The notes beneath the pieces were generated by a model. It did no database searches. It had not been told where the DNA came from and saw nothing but the letters and a program-made list of their open reading frames with translations. Made by a program: the position numbers and the translations under genes. A stretch of DNA of 64,000 nucleotides. Source: Dorea longicatena (GTDB lineage: Bacteria; Bacillota; Clostridia; Lachnospirales; Lachnospiraceae). The stretch lies in the NCBI RefSeq assembly GCF_025150085.1, contig NZ_CP102280.1, forward strand, positions 2,181,001 through 2,245,000, read 5' to 3'. Numbering within the stretch: position 1 is the stretch's first letter; each line of letters begins with the position of its first letter. Of the stretch, positions 53,355 through 62,174 are shown piece by piece.

Positions 53355-53546
53355 TGCGTGCTTTATTGTTTTATTTGTGTGCTTTTTTGCGTGTTTCATT
53401 TGTTGACTGTATATTAGCACACGCGTTTTGAATGTGCAATAGGATTTTGAATTATTTTTTATTTCCCGCATTTTCCACAATTTATGGCGTGTGTTATTGT
53501 TGTTTTTGCACAATCGCGGTTTGTATTGCACGCATTTTAGCACGCA
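53355..53546 (-). promoter_or_regulatory. iol operon promoter with repeated GCACGC-type half-sites
   Basis: TTGCAC (53439-53434), a 17-base spacer and TAATAT (53416-53411) form a good promoter. Around it, variants of TGCRTGY or its complement occur at about 53355, 53376, 53388, 53417, 53433, 53487, 53527 and 53540. Two pairs have a 12-bp period (53376/53388 and GCACGCATTTTAGCACGC at 53528-53545). No other gene is seen in 53320-53699. Confidence 0.75.
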
Positions 53547-53653
53547 GTGACATGGGAACGTGGGGGCCATGGGGACGTGAAAAATGGCTTTTTTAGTGTC
53601 CCCGATGGCTTTTACAGGATACTCTGACGGCTTCTCTTGCATGCTTTTGCAAC

Positions 53654-53698
53654 AAAAAAAGCCTTGCCGTCTCCCCCTACAAAACAGCAAAGCTTTTT
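53654..53698 (-). terminator. Intrinsic terminator after the DUF1097 gene
   Basis: AAAGCCTTGCCGT on one side pairs with ACAGCAAAGCTTT on the other with few mismatches, and TTTTTTTG follows on the minus strand. It separates the nucleoside operon from the iol operon. Confidence 0.75.
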
Positions 53699-53699
53699 C

Positions 53700-54212
53700 T
53701 TACTCTATCTCTTTCTTCTCCTGCAATACATTTTCTCCCACATATGTATTACATCTTTTTTTCTCAGTCACTGCCTGATACAGCCAGTTTCCTCCATATT
53801 CACAGGCAAATCCTGAAAATGCCCCGATCACCAGCGATACCACTAGCACACTCCAGTTTCCATCCGCTGCGAATGTCGTAAAACATCCCATGAATGTTCC
53901 CGGACAGAAGTCAAACCACTCGTATTTTGCAATGATGCACATCACGAATGTAATGATCCCGCACCAGATTCCAAGATTCCCGAATAACGGATTGATCTTA
54001 CTAAGTGTGATGATCGTCATTCCACATAGGACGCCTGTCAGATTCGTAATCATGGTCTTTTTCACCCCGCTCATGCCATGTTTTCCACAGGCAAAGTAGG
54101 TGGTGCATCCTGCAAAGCCGGCCCAGCCGATCAGTCCGGCAATTCCTGCAAGATAAGACCAGATACCACAGAGGACTGCTGTTACAATGCTTAATGCACA
54201 CAAAGAACTCAT
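53700..54212 (-). CDS. DUF1097 family membrane protein
   Basis: Encodes 170 residues with five or so membrane helices and the DUF1097 pattern GWAGFAGCTTYFACGKHGMSGVKKTMITNLTG near the N terminus and DFCPGTFMGCFTTFAADGN near residue 110. No function is established for the family. It starts 4 bases after deoC and ends just before a terminator, so it belongs to the nucleoside operon; a role in transport of a related metabolite is possible. Confidence 0.82.
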   Translation of the reverse strand: MSSLCALSIVTAVLCGIWSYLAGIAGLIGWAGFAGCTTYFACGKHGMSGVKKTMITNLTGVLCGMTIITLSKINPLFGNLGIWCGIITFVMCIIAKYEWFDFCPGTFMGCFTTFAADGNWSVLVVSLVIGAFSGFACEYGGNWLYQAVTEKKRCNTYVGENVLQEKKEIE

Positions 54213-54215
54213 ATC

Positions 54216-54884
54216 TTAGTATCCTGCACCGTTATCTGTATTTTTCATGATCTTTACCAGACGGCTTGTTCCAAGTCTGTCTGCTCCGAGGCTCATGAAT
54301 TCTTTTGCGTCGTCGAATGAGCTGATTCCGCCTGCAGCTTTTACCTTCACACCTTCTCCAACATGATCATGCATCAGTTTTACATCTTCAAATGTTGCTC
54401 CGGCTGTAGAGAATCCTGTAGAAGTCTTGATGAATTCTGCTCCGGCTTTTGTTACGATCTCACACATTTTGATCTTCTCTTCTTCTGTCAGAAGGCATGT
54501 TTCAATGATGACTTTTAAGATCTTTCCGTCGCATGCTTCATGGATCTGACGGATTTCTTCTTCTACTTCATCGTATCTTCCGTCTTTTAAGAATCCGATG
54601 TTGATTACCATGTCGATCTCAGATGCTCCGTTAGCGATCGCATCTTTTGTCTCGAATACTTTTGTTGCTGTTGTGCTGTATCCGTTCGGGAATCCGATAA
54701 CTGTACAGATTGGAAGTTTTCCCTCTACGTATTCTGCTGCCTGTTTTACGTATGCAGCCGGAATACATGCAGAAGCTGTTTCATATTTGATTCCATCGTC
54801 GAGAATCGTTTTAATATCTTCCCATGTAGCTGTCTGTGTTAATAATGTATGGTCAACAATTTTTAAAACTTCACTTGTATTCAT
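54216..54884 (-). CDS. deoC: Deoxyribose-phosphate aldolase
   Basis: Encodes 222 residues. The catalytic Lys that forms the Schiff base is in [12 protein letters not shown] (about residue 180); the other key residues are in [14 protein letters not shown] and the [10 protein letters not shown] segment. It splits 2-deoxyribose-5-phosphate to glyceraldehyde-3-phosphate and acetaldehyde. The ATG at 54884 is preferred (AAAGG upstream) over the longer frame at 54908. It works after DeoB in the same operon. Confidence 0.96.
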   Translation of the reverse strand: MNTSEVLKIVDHTLLTQTATWEDIKTILDDGIKYETASACIPAAYVKQAAEYVEGKLPICTVIGFPNGYSTTATKVFETKDAIANGASEIDMVINIGFLKDGRYDEVEEEIRQIHEACDGKILKVIIETCLLTEEEKIKMCEIVTKAGAEFIKTSTGFSTAGATFEDVKLMHDHVGEGVKVKAAGGISSFDDAKEFMSLGADRLGTSRLVKIMKNTDNGAGY

Positions 54885-54955
54885 AATTTCTTGCCTTTCT
54901 TTTTTCATTCATTGTGATAGGTTTACTAATTTTCAGTTTGTCTGATTCAGTTCTT

Positions 54956-56152
54956 TTATTTCAGTTTGTCCAGGATCGAATGTCCGATCGTTCCTTCCGG
55001 CATCTTAACACCGAAGTTGTCTGCGATTGTTCCTCCGATAATGGCAAATGTGTCTGCTTCCTCAAGTTCTCCTGCTTCCTTCATAGATGGAGAATATGCA
55101 AGGAACGGTACCTTTTCTCTTGTATGGTCGGTTCCGGTATGTGTCGGATCATTTCCATGATCGGCTGTAATGATCAGAAGATCATCCTCTTTCAGTTCTC
55201 CTAATAATTCACCGAGTTTGACATCAAATTTTTCAAGTTCCTGTGCATATCCTTTGACATCTCTTCTGTGTCCCCACAGTGCATCGAAATCTACCAGGTT
55301 GACAAAGCAGAATCCTTCGAAATCTCTCTTCGCGATTTCGATTGTCTGCTCCATTCCGTGTACGGAACTCTTGGATTTGTTCGACTCTGTGATTCCTTCT
55401 CCGTCAAAGATATCGAAAATCTTACCAACGGAAATGACATCCAGACCTGCATCTTTCAATGCATTCAGTGCAGTTCTTCCGTATGGCTTTAATGCGTAAT
55501 CATGACGGTTGCTGGTACGTTTGAACTCGCCTTTTTTCTTGCCGACGTATGGTCTTGCGATGACACGTCCGACTTTCCACTCGTCTTTCATCGTAATCTC
55601 ACGGGCGATCTCGCAGCAGCGGTACAATTCATCCAGGCCAAATGTCTCTTCATTTCCGCAAATCTGAAGAACAGAGTCTGCAGATGTGTAGACGATCATA
55701 TGTCCGGTTGCAATCGCTTCTTCTGCCAGTTCGTCCAAGATCTCTGTTCCGCTGGCACTCTTATTACCGATGATCGTACGTCCGGTTCTCTTTGACAGTT
55801 CATCAATCAGTTCCTTTGGGAATCCCGTCTCTGTAAATGTCTTGAACGGAGTTGTGATGTGAAGTCCCATCATCTCCCAGTGTCCGGTCATGGTGTCTTT
55901 TCCGTTGCTTGCTTCTCTTAATTTTCCATAATAAGCCAACGGTTTTTCTACAGGTGCAATACCTGCAAGATCTTTTAAGTTAGCAATTCCAAGTTTCTGC
56001 AAATTCGGAATTTTAAACTCTTCTACATTTGCCGCAATATGTCCCAGGGTATCTGTCCCCGCATCACCATAAGAAGCGGCGTCCGGCATCTCTCCGGTGC
56101 CGAGTGAATCTATGACTACGGTAAATATTCTTTTATATTTCTTTTCGTTCAT
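54956..56152 (-). CDS. deoB: Phosphopentomutase
   Basis: Encodes 398 residues of the alkaline phosphatase-like DeoB family. Metal sites are in [16 protein letters not shown] (Asp near the start), the DTLGHIA segment with its phospho-Thr, [12 protein letters not shown] and [22 protein letters not shown]. It converts (deoxy)ribose-1-phosphate to the 5-phosphate. The ATG at 56152 has AGAAGG eight bases upstream; a GTG at 56161 is less likely. A hairpin at 56188-56221 lies between nupC and deoB. Confidence 0.95.
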   Translation of the reverse strand: MNEKKYKRIFTVVIDSLGTGEMPDAASYGDAGTDTLGHIAANVEEFKIPNLQKLGIANLKDLAGIAPVEKPLAYYGKLREASNGKDTMTGHWEMMGLHITTPFKTFTETGFPKELIDELSKRTGRTIIGNKSASGTEILDELAEEAIATGHMIVYTSADSVLQICGNEETFGLDELYRCCEIAREITMKDEWKVGRVIARPYVGKKKGEFKRTSNRHDYALKPYGRTALNALKDAGLDVISVGKIFDIFDGEGITESNKSKSSVHGMEQTIEIAKRDFEGFCFVNLVDFDALWGHRRDVKGYAQELEKFDVKLGELLGELKEDDLLIITADHGNDPTHTGTDHTREKVPFLAYSPSMKEAGELEEADTFAIIGGTIADNFGVKMPEGTIGHSILDKLK

Positions 56153-56187
56153 ATTATACACCTTCTTAATTCTCGTATGTCAAATAT

Positions 56188-56221
56188 CTGGAACAGTAAC
56201 GTATTTGCATTCCTGTTCCAG
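56188..56221. other. Intergenic hairpin between nupC and deoB
   Basis: CTGGAACAG (56188-56196) pairs perfectly with CTGTTCCAG (56213-56221). There is no T run, so RNA processing or partial attenuation is more likely than full termination. Confidence 0.6.
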
Positions 56222-56245
56222 AATTCTCTATTAACTGATCTTATA

Positions 56246-57448
56246 TTAGAACAACGTGATCAGTCCAACGATCATCGCACTTAAAATACTTACAAATACA
56301 CCACCGAGCATTGCTCTGAATACCAGTCTTGAAAGTGTACTCTTCTTTTCCGGGCAGAGCACCGCAATACCGGATACACAGATTCCAAGGCTTGAAAGGT
56401 TTGCGAATCCGCACAGGGAGATGGAACATACAATTCCTGTTCTGTAGTCTAATGTTGATAAGATTTTTCCCAGATCCTGGAAAGCAACGAACTCATTTAC
56501 GATCAGTTTGTTTCCAAGAAATGCACCTTCCATCAGTACCTGATTGGTATCAAGTCCCATCAGGAAACCAAATGGTGCAAATACATAAGAGAAAATCTGC
56601 TCTAGGCTGATTCCTGCAAATCCAAGAATCATATTAATTACTGCAACGATACCAATGATACCAACCAGAGATGCAGCGATAGCGATTACCATCTGCATAC
56701 CTGTTCCGGCTCCTTCTGCGATGGCGTCGATCACGTTGGCGTTATTGCCCTTGTTGTCCATCTTTACGTCCGTGATAGACTGTACAGGCTCTGTCTGCGG
56801 CAGTAACATTTTTGCAACGAGGATACTTCCAACCGGTACCAGTGCGCTGGCGATCAGAAGATACTCCATCGGGATACCAAGTGCATGATATCCTCCGAGG
56901 ATGGATACTGACATACTTCCCATACCGGATACCAGGATAACTAAGATCTCACTGTCTGTCAGGTTTCCGATATATTTGCTGACCAGAATCGGGCTGTCCG
57001 TCTGGCCTAAGAACATGTTGGCAACTGCAACGAAGCTTTCTACTTCTGTTGTCCCCATCAGTTTTCCAACTGCTTTACCGATCCATTTTACTACGAATCC
57101 AAGGATTCCAAGATAATAAAGTAAGCTTACCAGTGCAGATACGAAGATAATATTACCAAGTGTCTGTACGATAAAGATACTTCCTGTTGAAGCACTGCTG
57201 TCTGCCAGGCTTCCGAATACAAATGACAGACCATTCTGTCCGCAGTTGATAACTGCTGTTACACCGTCCGATATGGCAGACACAACCATCTTACCAACCG
57301 GGACTTTTACAAGTAAGATTGCAATAACAAACTGTGCAATGATTGCTTTTCCTACTGCTTTCCAGCGGATATTCTTACGATCCCAGGAAATCAGAAAGAT
57401 CAGTCCGATTACAACCACAATCCCCAATAAATTTAAAAAGACTTTCAT
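56246..57448 (-). CDS. nupC: Concentrative nucleoside transporter (NupC/CNT family)
   Basis: Encodes 400 residues with about ten hydrophobic segments. The CNT signature is seen in FVAVANMFLGQTDSPILVSKYI (about residue 142-163), the GSMSVSILGGYHALGIP region and GAFLGNKLIVNEFVAFQDL near residue 310. It imports nucleosides with a cation. It lies between udp and deoB in the operon, with GGAGG before the ATG. Assignment is firm. Confidence 0.94.
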   Translation of the reverse strand: MKVFLNLLGIVVVIGLIFLISWDRKNIRWKAVGKAIIAQFVIAILLVKVPVGKMVVSAISDGVTAVINCGQNGLSFVFGSLADSSASTGSIFIVQTLGNIIFVSALVSLLYYLGILGFVVKWIGKAVGKLMGTTEVESFVAVANMFLGQTDSPILVSKYIGNLTDSEILVILVSGMGSMSVSILGGYHALGIPMEYLLIASALVPVGSILVAKMLLPQTEPVQSITDVKMDNKGNNANVIDAIAEGAGTGMQMVIAIAASLVGIIGIVAVINMILGFAGISLEQIFSYVFAPFGFLMGLDTNQVLMEGAFLGNKLIVNEFVAFQDLGKILSTLDYRTGIVCSISLCGFANLSSLGICVSGIAVLCPEKKSTLSRLVFRAMLGGVFVSILSAMIVGLITLF

Positions 57449-57468
57449 CTCGTTCCTCCGTTCTGATC

Positions 57469-58248
57469 TTATTTCTCGCGGTCTGCTTTGATCAGTTTTC
57501 TGATTGCTTCTACAGCAACTGTGATAGCTGCTTCTGTATCATGTACGATTGGATTTTCCATTCCAAGTGCATTTCTTTCCTGATTTCCTACTACAAGGAA
57601 GTTAGATCCGCAACGTACTCTTAAATGGCTTGCAGCGATGAAAAGTGCTGCTGACTCCATCTCAGAAGCTTTGCATCCCATACGTTTCCATGCTTCCCAT
57701 TTATTAAGCAGTTCATAGCTTACCGGCATTCTCTCCGGCTCATGCTGTCCGTAGAATGCATCTTTACACTGTACCACACCTGCATGGTATGTATGTCCAA
57801 GTTCTTTTGCTGCTGCAACCAGTGCATTTGTTACATCAAGGTCTGCAACTGCCGGATACTCGATCGGTGCATACTCTCTACTTGTTCCTTCCATACGGAT
57901 TGCTCCTGTTGCAACTACGATATCTCCACCTTTGACATCCAGTTCAATTCCTCCGCATGTTCCGACACGGATAAATGTATCTGCTCCGCAAAGTGTCAGT
58001 TCTTCCAGTGCGATAGATGCTGACGGTCCGCCGATACCTGTTGATGTTACACTTACTTTTTCTCCATCTAAGTAACCTGTGTAAGTGATGTACTCTCTGC
58101 TGTCTGCAATCAGTTTTGCATCGTCAAAATGTTTTGCGATCTTTGCACATCTCTTTGGATCACCAGGCATGATAACGTAACGTCCAACATCTCCCGGTCT
58201 GATCTGTAAATGATACTGTAATCCTTCTTCTCCTGAATAATTCTGCAT
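57469..58248 (-). CDS. udp: Uridine phosphorylase
   Basis: Encodes 259 residues of the NP-I phosphorylase family. [15 protein letters not shown] binds phosphate, [17 protein letters not shown] and [10 protein letters not shown] form the active site, and [16 protein letters not shown] near residue 195 contacts the ribose. It cleaves uridine (or thymidine) with phosphate. The ATG at 58248 is nine bases after AGGAGG; the ATG at 58257 directly abuts that site. It is the first gene of the nucleoside operon, opposite the GntR/UTRA gene. Confidence 0.92.
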   Translation of the reverse strand: MQNYSGEEGLQYHLQIRPGDVGRYVIMPGDPKRCAKIAKHFDDAKLIADSREYITYTGYLDGEKVSVTSTGIGGPSASIALEELTLCGADTFIRVGTCGGIELDVKGGDIVVATGAIRMEGTSREYAPIEYPAVADLDVTNALVAAAKELGHTYHAGVVQCKDAFYGQHEPERMPVSYELLNKWEAWKRMGCKASEMESAALFIAASHLRVRCGSNFLVVGNQERNALGMENPIVHDTEAAITVAVEAIRKLIKADREK

Positions 58249-58293
58249 GATATTCATCCTCCTGAAAATAAAATGTTAAATATTGTTTTATAC

Positions 58294-58350
58294 ATGTCTA
58301 CTACTTGTCTCGCTGTTGTCTATTCTATATCTATACTTGTATATTTGCAA
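58294..58350 (-). promoter_or_regulatory. udp operon promoter with three AGACAA-type repeats at 11-bp period
   Basis: TTGCAA (58350-58345), a 17-base spacer and TAGAAT (58327-58322) on the minus strand. Just downstream AGACAA, AGACAA and AGACAT lie at 58321-58316, 58310-58305 and 58299-58294, exactly 11 bp apart on one face of the helix. The divergent GntR/UTRA protein is the likely ligand. Confidence 0.75.
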
Positions 58351-58437
58351 CACGCAATATTTTACAAATATCCTTGTCTGTTTTTGTGCATCTTTTACAA
58401 TGTCTGGTTGTGTAAATTAGACAAGTCGGAAATAACA

Positions 58438-58466
58438 TTGACTTTTGCCATATTTGCTTTTATTAT
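58438..58466 (+). promoter_or_regulatory. Promoter of the GntR/UTRA regulator gene
   Basis: TTGACT (58438-58443), a 17-base spacer and TATTAT (58461-58466). An AGACAAG element lies 15 bases upstream at 58420-58426, suggesting autoregulation. Confidence 0.7.
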
Positions 58467-58581
58467 TTTAACAGGGTTTGAATCGGATTATACATGCTCA
58501 TAATATATAAATAGAAGCTTCTATATAGATCTTATTCCCCTGCTATTTCTATATCTTTAATCTACAGGAGTAACTGAATTT

Positions 58582-59397
58582 ATGGAAACAAAAACAGACA
58601 AGTCTAAAACAAGAAAATTAAAACATGTAAAAATATACAATGAATTATATGAACTGATCCAGAACGGAACTTATGAACCCGGTTCACAGCTTCCGTCAGA
58701 AACTACACTTTCCGCGACTATGAATGTCAGCCGTATGACACTGCGGAAAGCACTTACTTTATTAAGAGAAGACGGACTGATCAAAGATGTACAGGGTGTC
58801 GGACATTTTGTGCGTGAGCCTAAAGCTGCCGGTTCCAGGGGACGCAAACATCCCCAGAGAGCCGGTTCTGCAGATTCCGCAGCTGTTGCAGATGCGGAAG
58901 ACAGCGCTTCAGATGAAATGCTGTCTTCTGATGGCAGTATGACACATCCTGTCTACGACAGTTGTCAGGAAGAACTGGACAGTGTCGAACTGGATTTCCG
59001 TATCGAGCCGCCGTCAAAATCCATTTTAGACAACTTCGACCACTACACCGCCGCTGTTGTCATCGTCGACCGCTGGTATAAGCATGAAGGACATACCATT
59101 GCATATTCTTTAAGCTTTATTCCGATTGAATTGGTCGGCAGGCTGCAGATCGACCTGAACAGCACAGATGCACTGTTGGAATTTCTGGAGCATACCTGCT
59201 ATGAACAGGGACATCACTGCAGCCGCTGTGTTACATATTCTACTGCCGGTAACTTCTCTGCAAAGAATTATAAGCTTTCCAGCCACGATTCTTTCCTTAT
59301 GACACAGGAGAATGTGTATGATGAGAATGAGGAGATACTTGTGGTTAGTAAGCATTATATACCGGCGGAGGTTTTTGAATTGAAGTTTTCCATTTAA
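58582..59397 (+). CDS. GntR-family regulator with UTRA domain (HutC type)
   Basis: Encodes 271 residues. The winged helix (residues 15-80) reads KIYNELYELIQNGTYEPGSQLPSETTLSATMNVSRMTLRKALTLLREDGLIKDVQGVGHFV. An unusual low-complexity linker rich in Ala, Ser, Asp and Glu (about residues 80-130) joins it to a UTRA ligand domain (LDFRIEPPS, VIVDRWYKHEGHTIAYSLSFIPIELV, FLMTQENVYDENEEILVVSKHYIP). It most likely controls the divergent nucleoside operon through the AGACAA repeats. The ribosome site is AGGAGT. Long hairpin element C begins at its stop codon. Confidence 0.9.
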   Translation: METKTDKSKTRKLKHVKIYNELYELIQNGTYEPGSQLPSETTLSATMNVSRMTLRKALTLLREDGLIKDVQGVGHFVREPKAAGSRGRKHPQRAGSADSAAVADAEDSASDEMLSSDGSMTHPVYDSCQEELDSVELDFRIEPPSKSILDNFDHYTAAVVIVDRWYKHEGHTIAYSLSFIPIELVGRLQIDLNSTDALLEFLEHTCYEQGHHCSRCVTYSTAGNFSAKNYKLSSHDSFLMTQENVYDENEEILVVSKHYIPAEVFELKFSI

Positions 59398-59536
59398 TTT
59401 ATCAGGCTGGCGGATACCCGGGTCTCCATAAAAGTCAGGAACGCTTTCCTGTTCAGGTTCCGTCGGCGGGTAATACTAAAGGGTCAAAATTCTGCTAAAA
59501 GCAGGTTTCCAAAATTTGCAACTCGAATAGCTCAAA

Positions 59537-61074
59537 GAGAGTGTAAAATATTTTGTGTAAATCTCTTAGATTAATGAAAAAATCATAATGATTTACATTA
59601 AGTTAAAAAAAATGAATTAGGCTTGAATGGCATGATTGCTGTTTAAGCCTTATTTACTATTTAGCATGAATAAGCAGACATGTCAAGAACGCCCGCTGAA
59701 AACGGGCGTTTTTGACCCTTACTCATAGTTGCTTTTTATTCTATTCGAGATCTTCTGGTTGGATTCTGTCTCCAAAATATATGCAGAGCTGATCCAAGGT
59801 CTGTCCCCAATCCCATGTTTTTCCAGTCCATTTCTTTGTGATGTCGGTCATGGCAAGATACAGAATCTTAAAAAGCGAATCATCTGTCGGAAAGATGGTT
59901 TTTGATTTCGTCACTTTTCTTAATTGACGATTGAAATTCTCTATGGAATTCGTGGTATAAATTAGTTTCCTAATCTCTCCAGGGTATTTGAAATATGTAG
60001 AAAGTTGCGGCCAATTATTACGCCAGGACGCTATTGAAGATGGATATTTTCCACCCCAATTTTCTTCCAGCATATCTAACGCTTCTAATGCAAGCTGCTC
60101 TGTATCTGCCTTATAAACCAGTTTCAGGTCTTTCATGAAGGCTCTGATATCTTTGTAGGAAATAAACTTAGTGGAATAACGAATCTGATGTACAATACAT
60201 CTTTGGATTTCCGCTAATGGGAAAACTGCATGAATTGCATCCACAAAACCAGTCAGTCCATCAACAGATACAATCATGATGTCTTCCACACCTCTATTTT
60301 TGATTTCATTCAGTACACCAAGCCAGTATTTTGCACTTTCATTACCGCCAATCCACATACCTAAAACTTCTTTTTGACCAGAAAGTCTGATACCTATAGC
60401 TACATATACAGCTTTCTTTACCGTTCTATTATCTTCTCGTACATAAAAATGAATGGCATCCATGAAAACGATGGCATATTTCTTCTCCAAAGGGCGATTC
60501 TGCCATTCTTTGGCAATTGGAAGAATGCGATCTGTCATGTGAGAAATCATCTCTGCAGATGCATCCACCCCATAGACATTAGAAAGGTGTGTTGATATGT
60601 CTCTGGTAGTCATTCCCTTTGCATACATGGACAGAACTTGATCTTCAATGTTAGAAATATCTGTTTGATGTTTTTTTACAATCTGTGGTTCAAATTCACC
60701 TCTGCGATCACGGGGAATATCAAGATCAATATCGCCCATCGAAGATGTAACCGTTTTATGGCTGTAACCGTTCCGGCTATCATCTGTCTCCTTATTTTGA
60801 TAATCATACTTCGAATAGCCAAGTTTCTGATCCATTTCTGCTTCTAGCATTCCTTGCAGGGTATCTCCCAAAAGATCCTTCAACATTTCTTGAACATCTT
60901 GAGCATCGGTTGGTTGATAGTGTTCCAATAAGCCGTTAATAAACTCTCTTCTTTCTGGTGTCATTTTTCTTCTTCTTGCCATAAAAATATCCTCCTGAAT
61001 TAATATTTATTTTAACATCAATCCAAGAGGATACATATCACGTATTTAGTTTACACAGAATTATTTACACACTC
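59537..61074 (-). mobile_element. IS256-family insertion sequence, complete (1538 bp)
   Basis: The ends are imperfect inverted repeats of about 25 bp: GAGAGTGTAAAATATTTTG on the left and, inverted, GAGTGTGTAAATAATTCTG on the right, matching at 21 of 25 positions. Both sides are flanked by the 8-bp direct repeat AGCTCAAA (59529-59536 and 61075-61082), a typical IS256 target duplication. The intact duplication indicates a fairly recent insertion. Inside are one transposase gene and a terminator-like hairpin (59688-59710). The insertion lies in the loop of hairpin element C. Confidence 0.93.
59741..60982 (-). CDS. IS256-family transposase (mutator type)
   Basis: Encodes 413 residues with the DDE pattern of the IS256/Mutator group: an N-terminal region (ERREFINGLLEHYQPTDAQDVQEMLKDLLGDTLQGMLEAEMDQKLGY), the first Asp in AIVFMDAIHFYVRED, the second Asp in IMIVSVDGLTGFVDAIHAVFP followed by QRCIVHQIRYS, and the third acidic residue in TTNSIENFNRQLRKVTKS. 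The frame is intact, so the element is probably active. The ribosome site is AGGAGG. Confidence 0.96.
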   Translation of the reverse strand: MARRRKMTPERREFINGLLEHYQPTDAQDVQEMLKDLLGDTLQGMLEAEMDQKLGYSKYDYQNKETDDSRNGYSHKTVTSSMGDIDLDIPRDRRGEFEPQIVKKHQTDISNIEDQVLSMYAKGMTTRDISTHLSNVYGVDASAEMISHMTDRILPIAKEWQNRPLEKKYAIVFMDAIHFYVREDNRTVKKAVYVAIGIRLSGQKEVLGMWIGGNESAKYWLGVLNEIKNRGVEDIMIVSVDGLTGFVDAIHAVFPLAEIQRCIVHQIRYSTKFISYKDIRAFMKDLKLVYKADTEQLALEALDMLEENWGGKYPSSIASWRNNWPQLSTYFKYPGEIRKLIYTTNSIENFNRQLRKVTKSKTIFPTDDSLFKILYLAMTDITKKWTGKTWDWGQTLDQLCIYFGDRIQPEDLE

Positions 61075-61255
61075 AGCTCAAACAGGCAAATTTTGAAAAC
61101 CTAACGCAGAATTTTGACCCTTAAGTATTACCAACACTTTCTCCACATTCACTGGAAAGAGTTCCTGACTTTTATTCCGTGGATATAGAATGCCTGAAGA
61201 ATTAAGTGGCAGAAGCGGTAGCCTTTGTAATATTGATAACATATTTACGCTCTCT

Positions 61256-62116
61256 TTAACAAGAAATTTTATTTTTATTATTGAACTTTTCTACTCTAGA
61301 TTTAAAGACTCTTATATATTTTTCTACACCTTTAGACACCTTTAAATATTCTGCTCCTTTTTGAGACTCTTCCAACTCTCTATAATAATTCTCCCATTTT
61401 TCAACATTTCCTTCAAATCCCAATTCTTCATTATTTCTATAAATATACCTTCCTGCTGCCGGGTGTAACATTTCAATCCCATTTTTCTTTTCTAAGATTT
61501 TTCCCATTGGCTTTTCACCCGCACACCAGATAATATAATCTGGCTGCAAAATTTCAATTTCTTCTTTTATCTCGTTTTTATATTCTTCTACATAATCATT
61601 AAGTACTTTCTCATTAACTTTCTGTGATCCGCCACGTTTATTTAAATTCATAAATGCGACCTGCTTTACAGCATCTTGAATTTCTTTTCCGCTAGGTCTA
61701 TTGGCATCTATTTTTTGATTTTTTGTGTACTTCTGTAACAAGTATGCCATTCTTCCAATTGATTCTTTTTGCGGTATGTTGTCAGATTTTTTTCTACACC
61801 CATTTTCATCTGTCCAAACACCCTCTTGTATAGTGCCATTAACAAATTCCCGATACCAGTATCTCTGATCGTCTATCCTATGCTCCTTTAACCATTCTTC
61901 CGTTTTATTATCCGCAATATTAGCTTCCTTAAGTACGACCAGAATTTTACAAGAAGAAACTTCATAAGCTTCAGGATCCACCATTCCATCCTTTGTAAAA
62001 TGTATCCGTAATATTTCACGTCCTCCTACAGTAGTTTTTTCCCATCCTTTCTCTTCTCCCTGTTTTTTCATCCATCTCTGAAATAAATCTTCTAATTCTT
62101 TTTCTCTTTTAGTCAT
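61256..62116 (-). CDS. Uncharacterised uracil-DNA-glycosylase-fold-like protein
   Basis: Encodes 286 residues from the ATG at 62116 (GAGGTAGC upstream). The order of motifs resembles the UDG superfamily: ILVVLKEANIADN, a FMNLNKRGG segment, EILQPDYIIWCAGEKPMG and a late EMLHPAAGRYIYRN. The active-site residues of true UDGs are not convincing, so DNA repair activity should not be assumed. Composition is clearly more AT-rich than the purine genes beside it, and it lies next to the IS256/hairpin segment, which suggests acquisition. No partner genes are recognised. Confidence 0.55.
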   Translation of the reverse strand: MTKREKELEDLFQRWMKKQGEEKGWEKTTVGGREILRIHFTKDGMVDPEAYEVSSCKILVVLKEANIADNKTEEWLKEHRIDDQRYWYREFVNGTIQEGVWTDENGCRKKSDNIPQKESIGRMAYLLQKYTKNQKIDANRPSGKEIQDAVKQVAFMNLNKRGGSQKVNEKVLNDYVEEYKNEIKEEIEILQPDYIIWCAGEKPMGKILEKKNGIEMLHPAAGRYIYRNNEELGFEGNVEKWENYYRELEESQKGAEYLKVSKGVEKYIRVFKSRVEKFNNKNKISC

Positions 62117-62174
62117 GATGCTACCTCTATTTTTATAAACATCCAAGATCCATGAAACTAATCTCGTTAATCAG

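Larger units (their letters stand above)
59394..61205. repeat. Long hairpin element C, interrupted by an IS256-family insertion
   Basis: Without the insertion and one target copy it is about 266 bp. Outer stems TTAATTTATCAGGC (59394) and GCCTGAAGAATTAA (61192-61205) pair; next comes an internal loop with TACCCGGGTC, a stem around ATAAAAGTCAGGAAC, a second loop, a 27-bp stem around TACTAAAGGGTCAAAATTC with its partner ending near 61128, and an inner stem AGGTTTCCAAAATTTGC near 59509. The apical part contains AGCTCAAA, the duplicated target of the insertion. Plan and motif positions match elements A and B. Confidence 0.85.

Noticed and set aside
59477..61121. GGGTCAAAATTCTGC inverted copies as the ends of the IS256 element
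   Set aside because: They continue outward into further pairing and are part of hairpin C; the true ends are the GAG-GTGTAAA repeats with the AGCTCAAA duplication.
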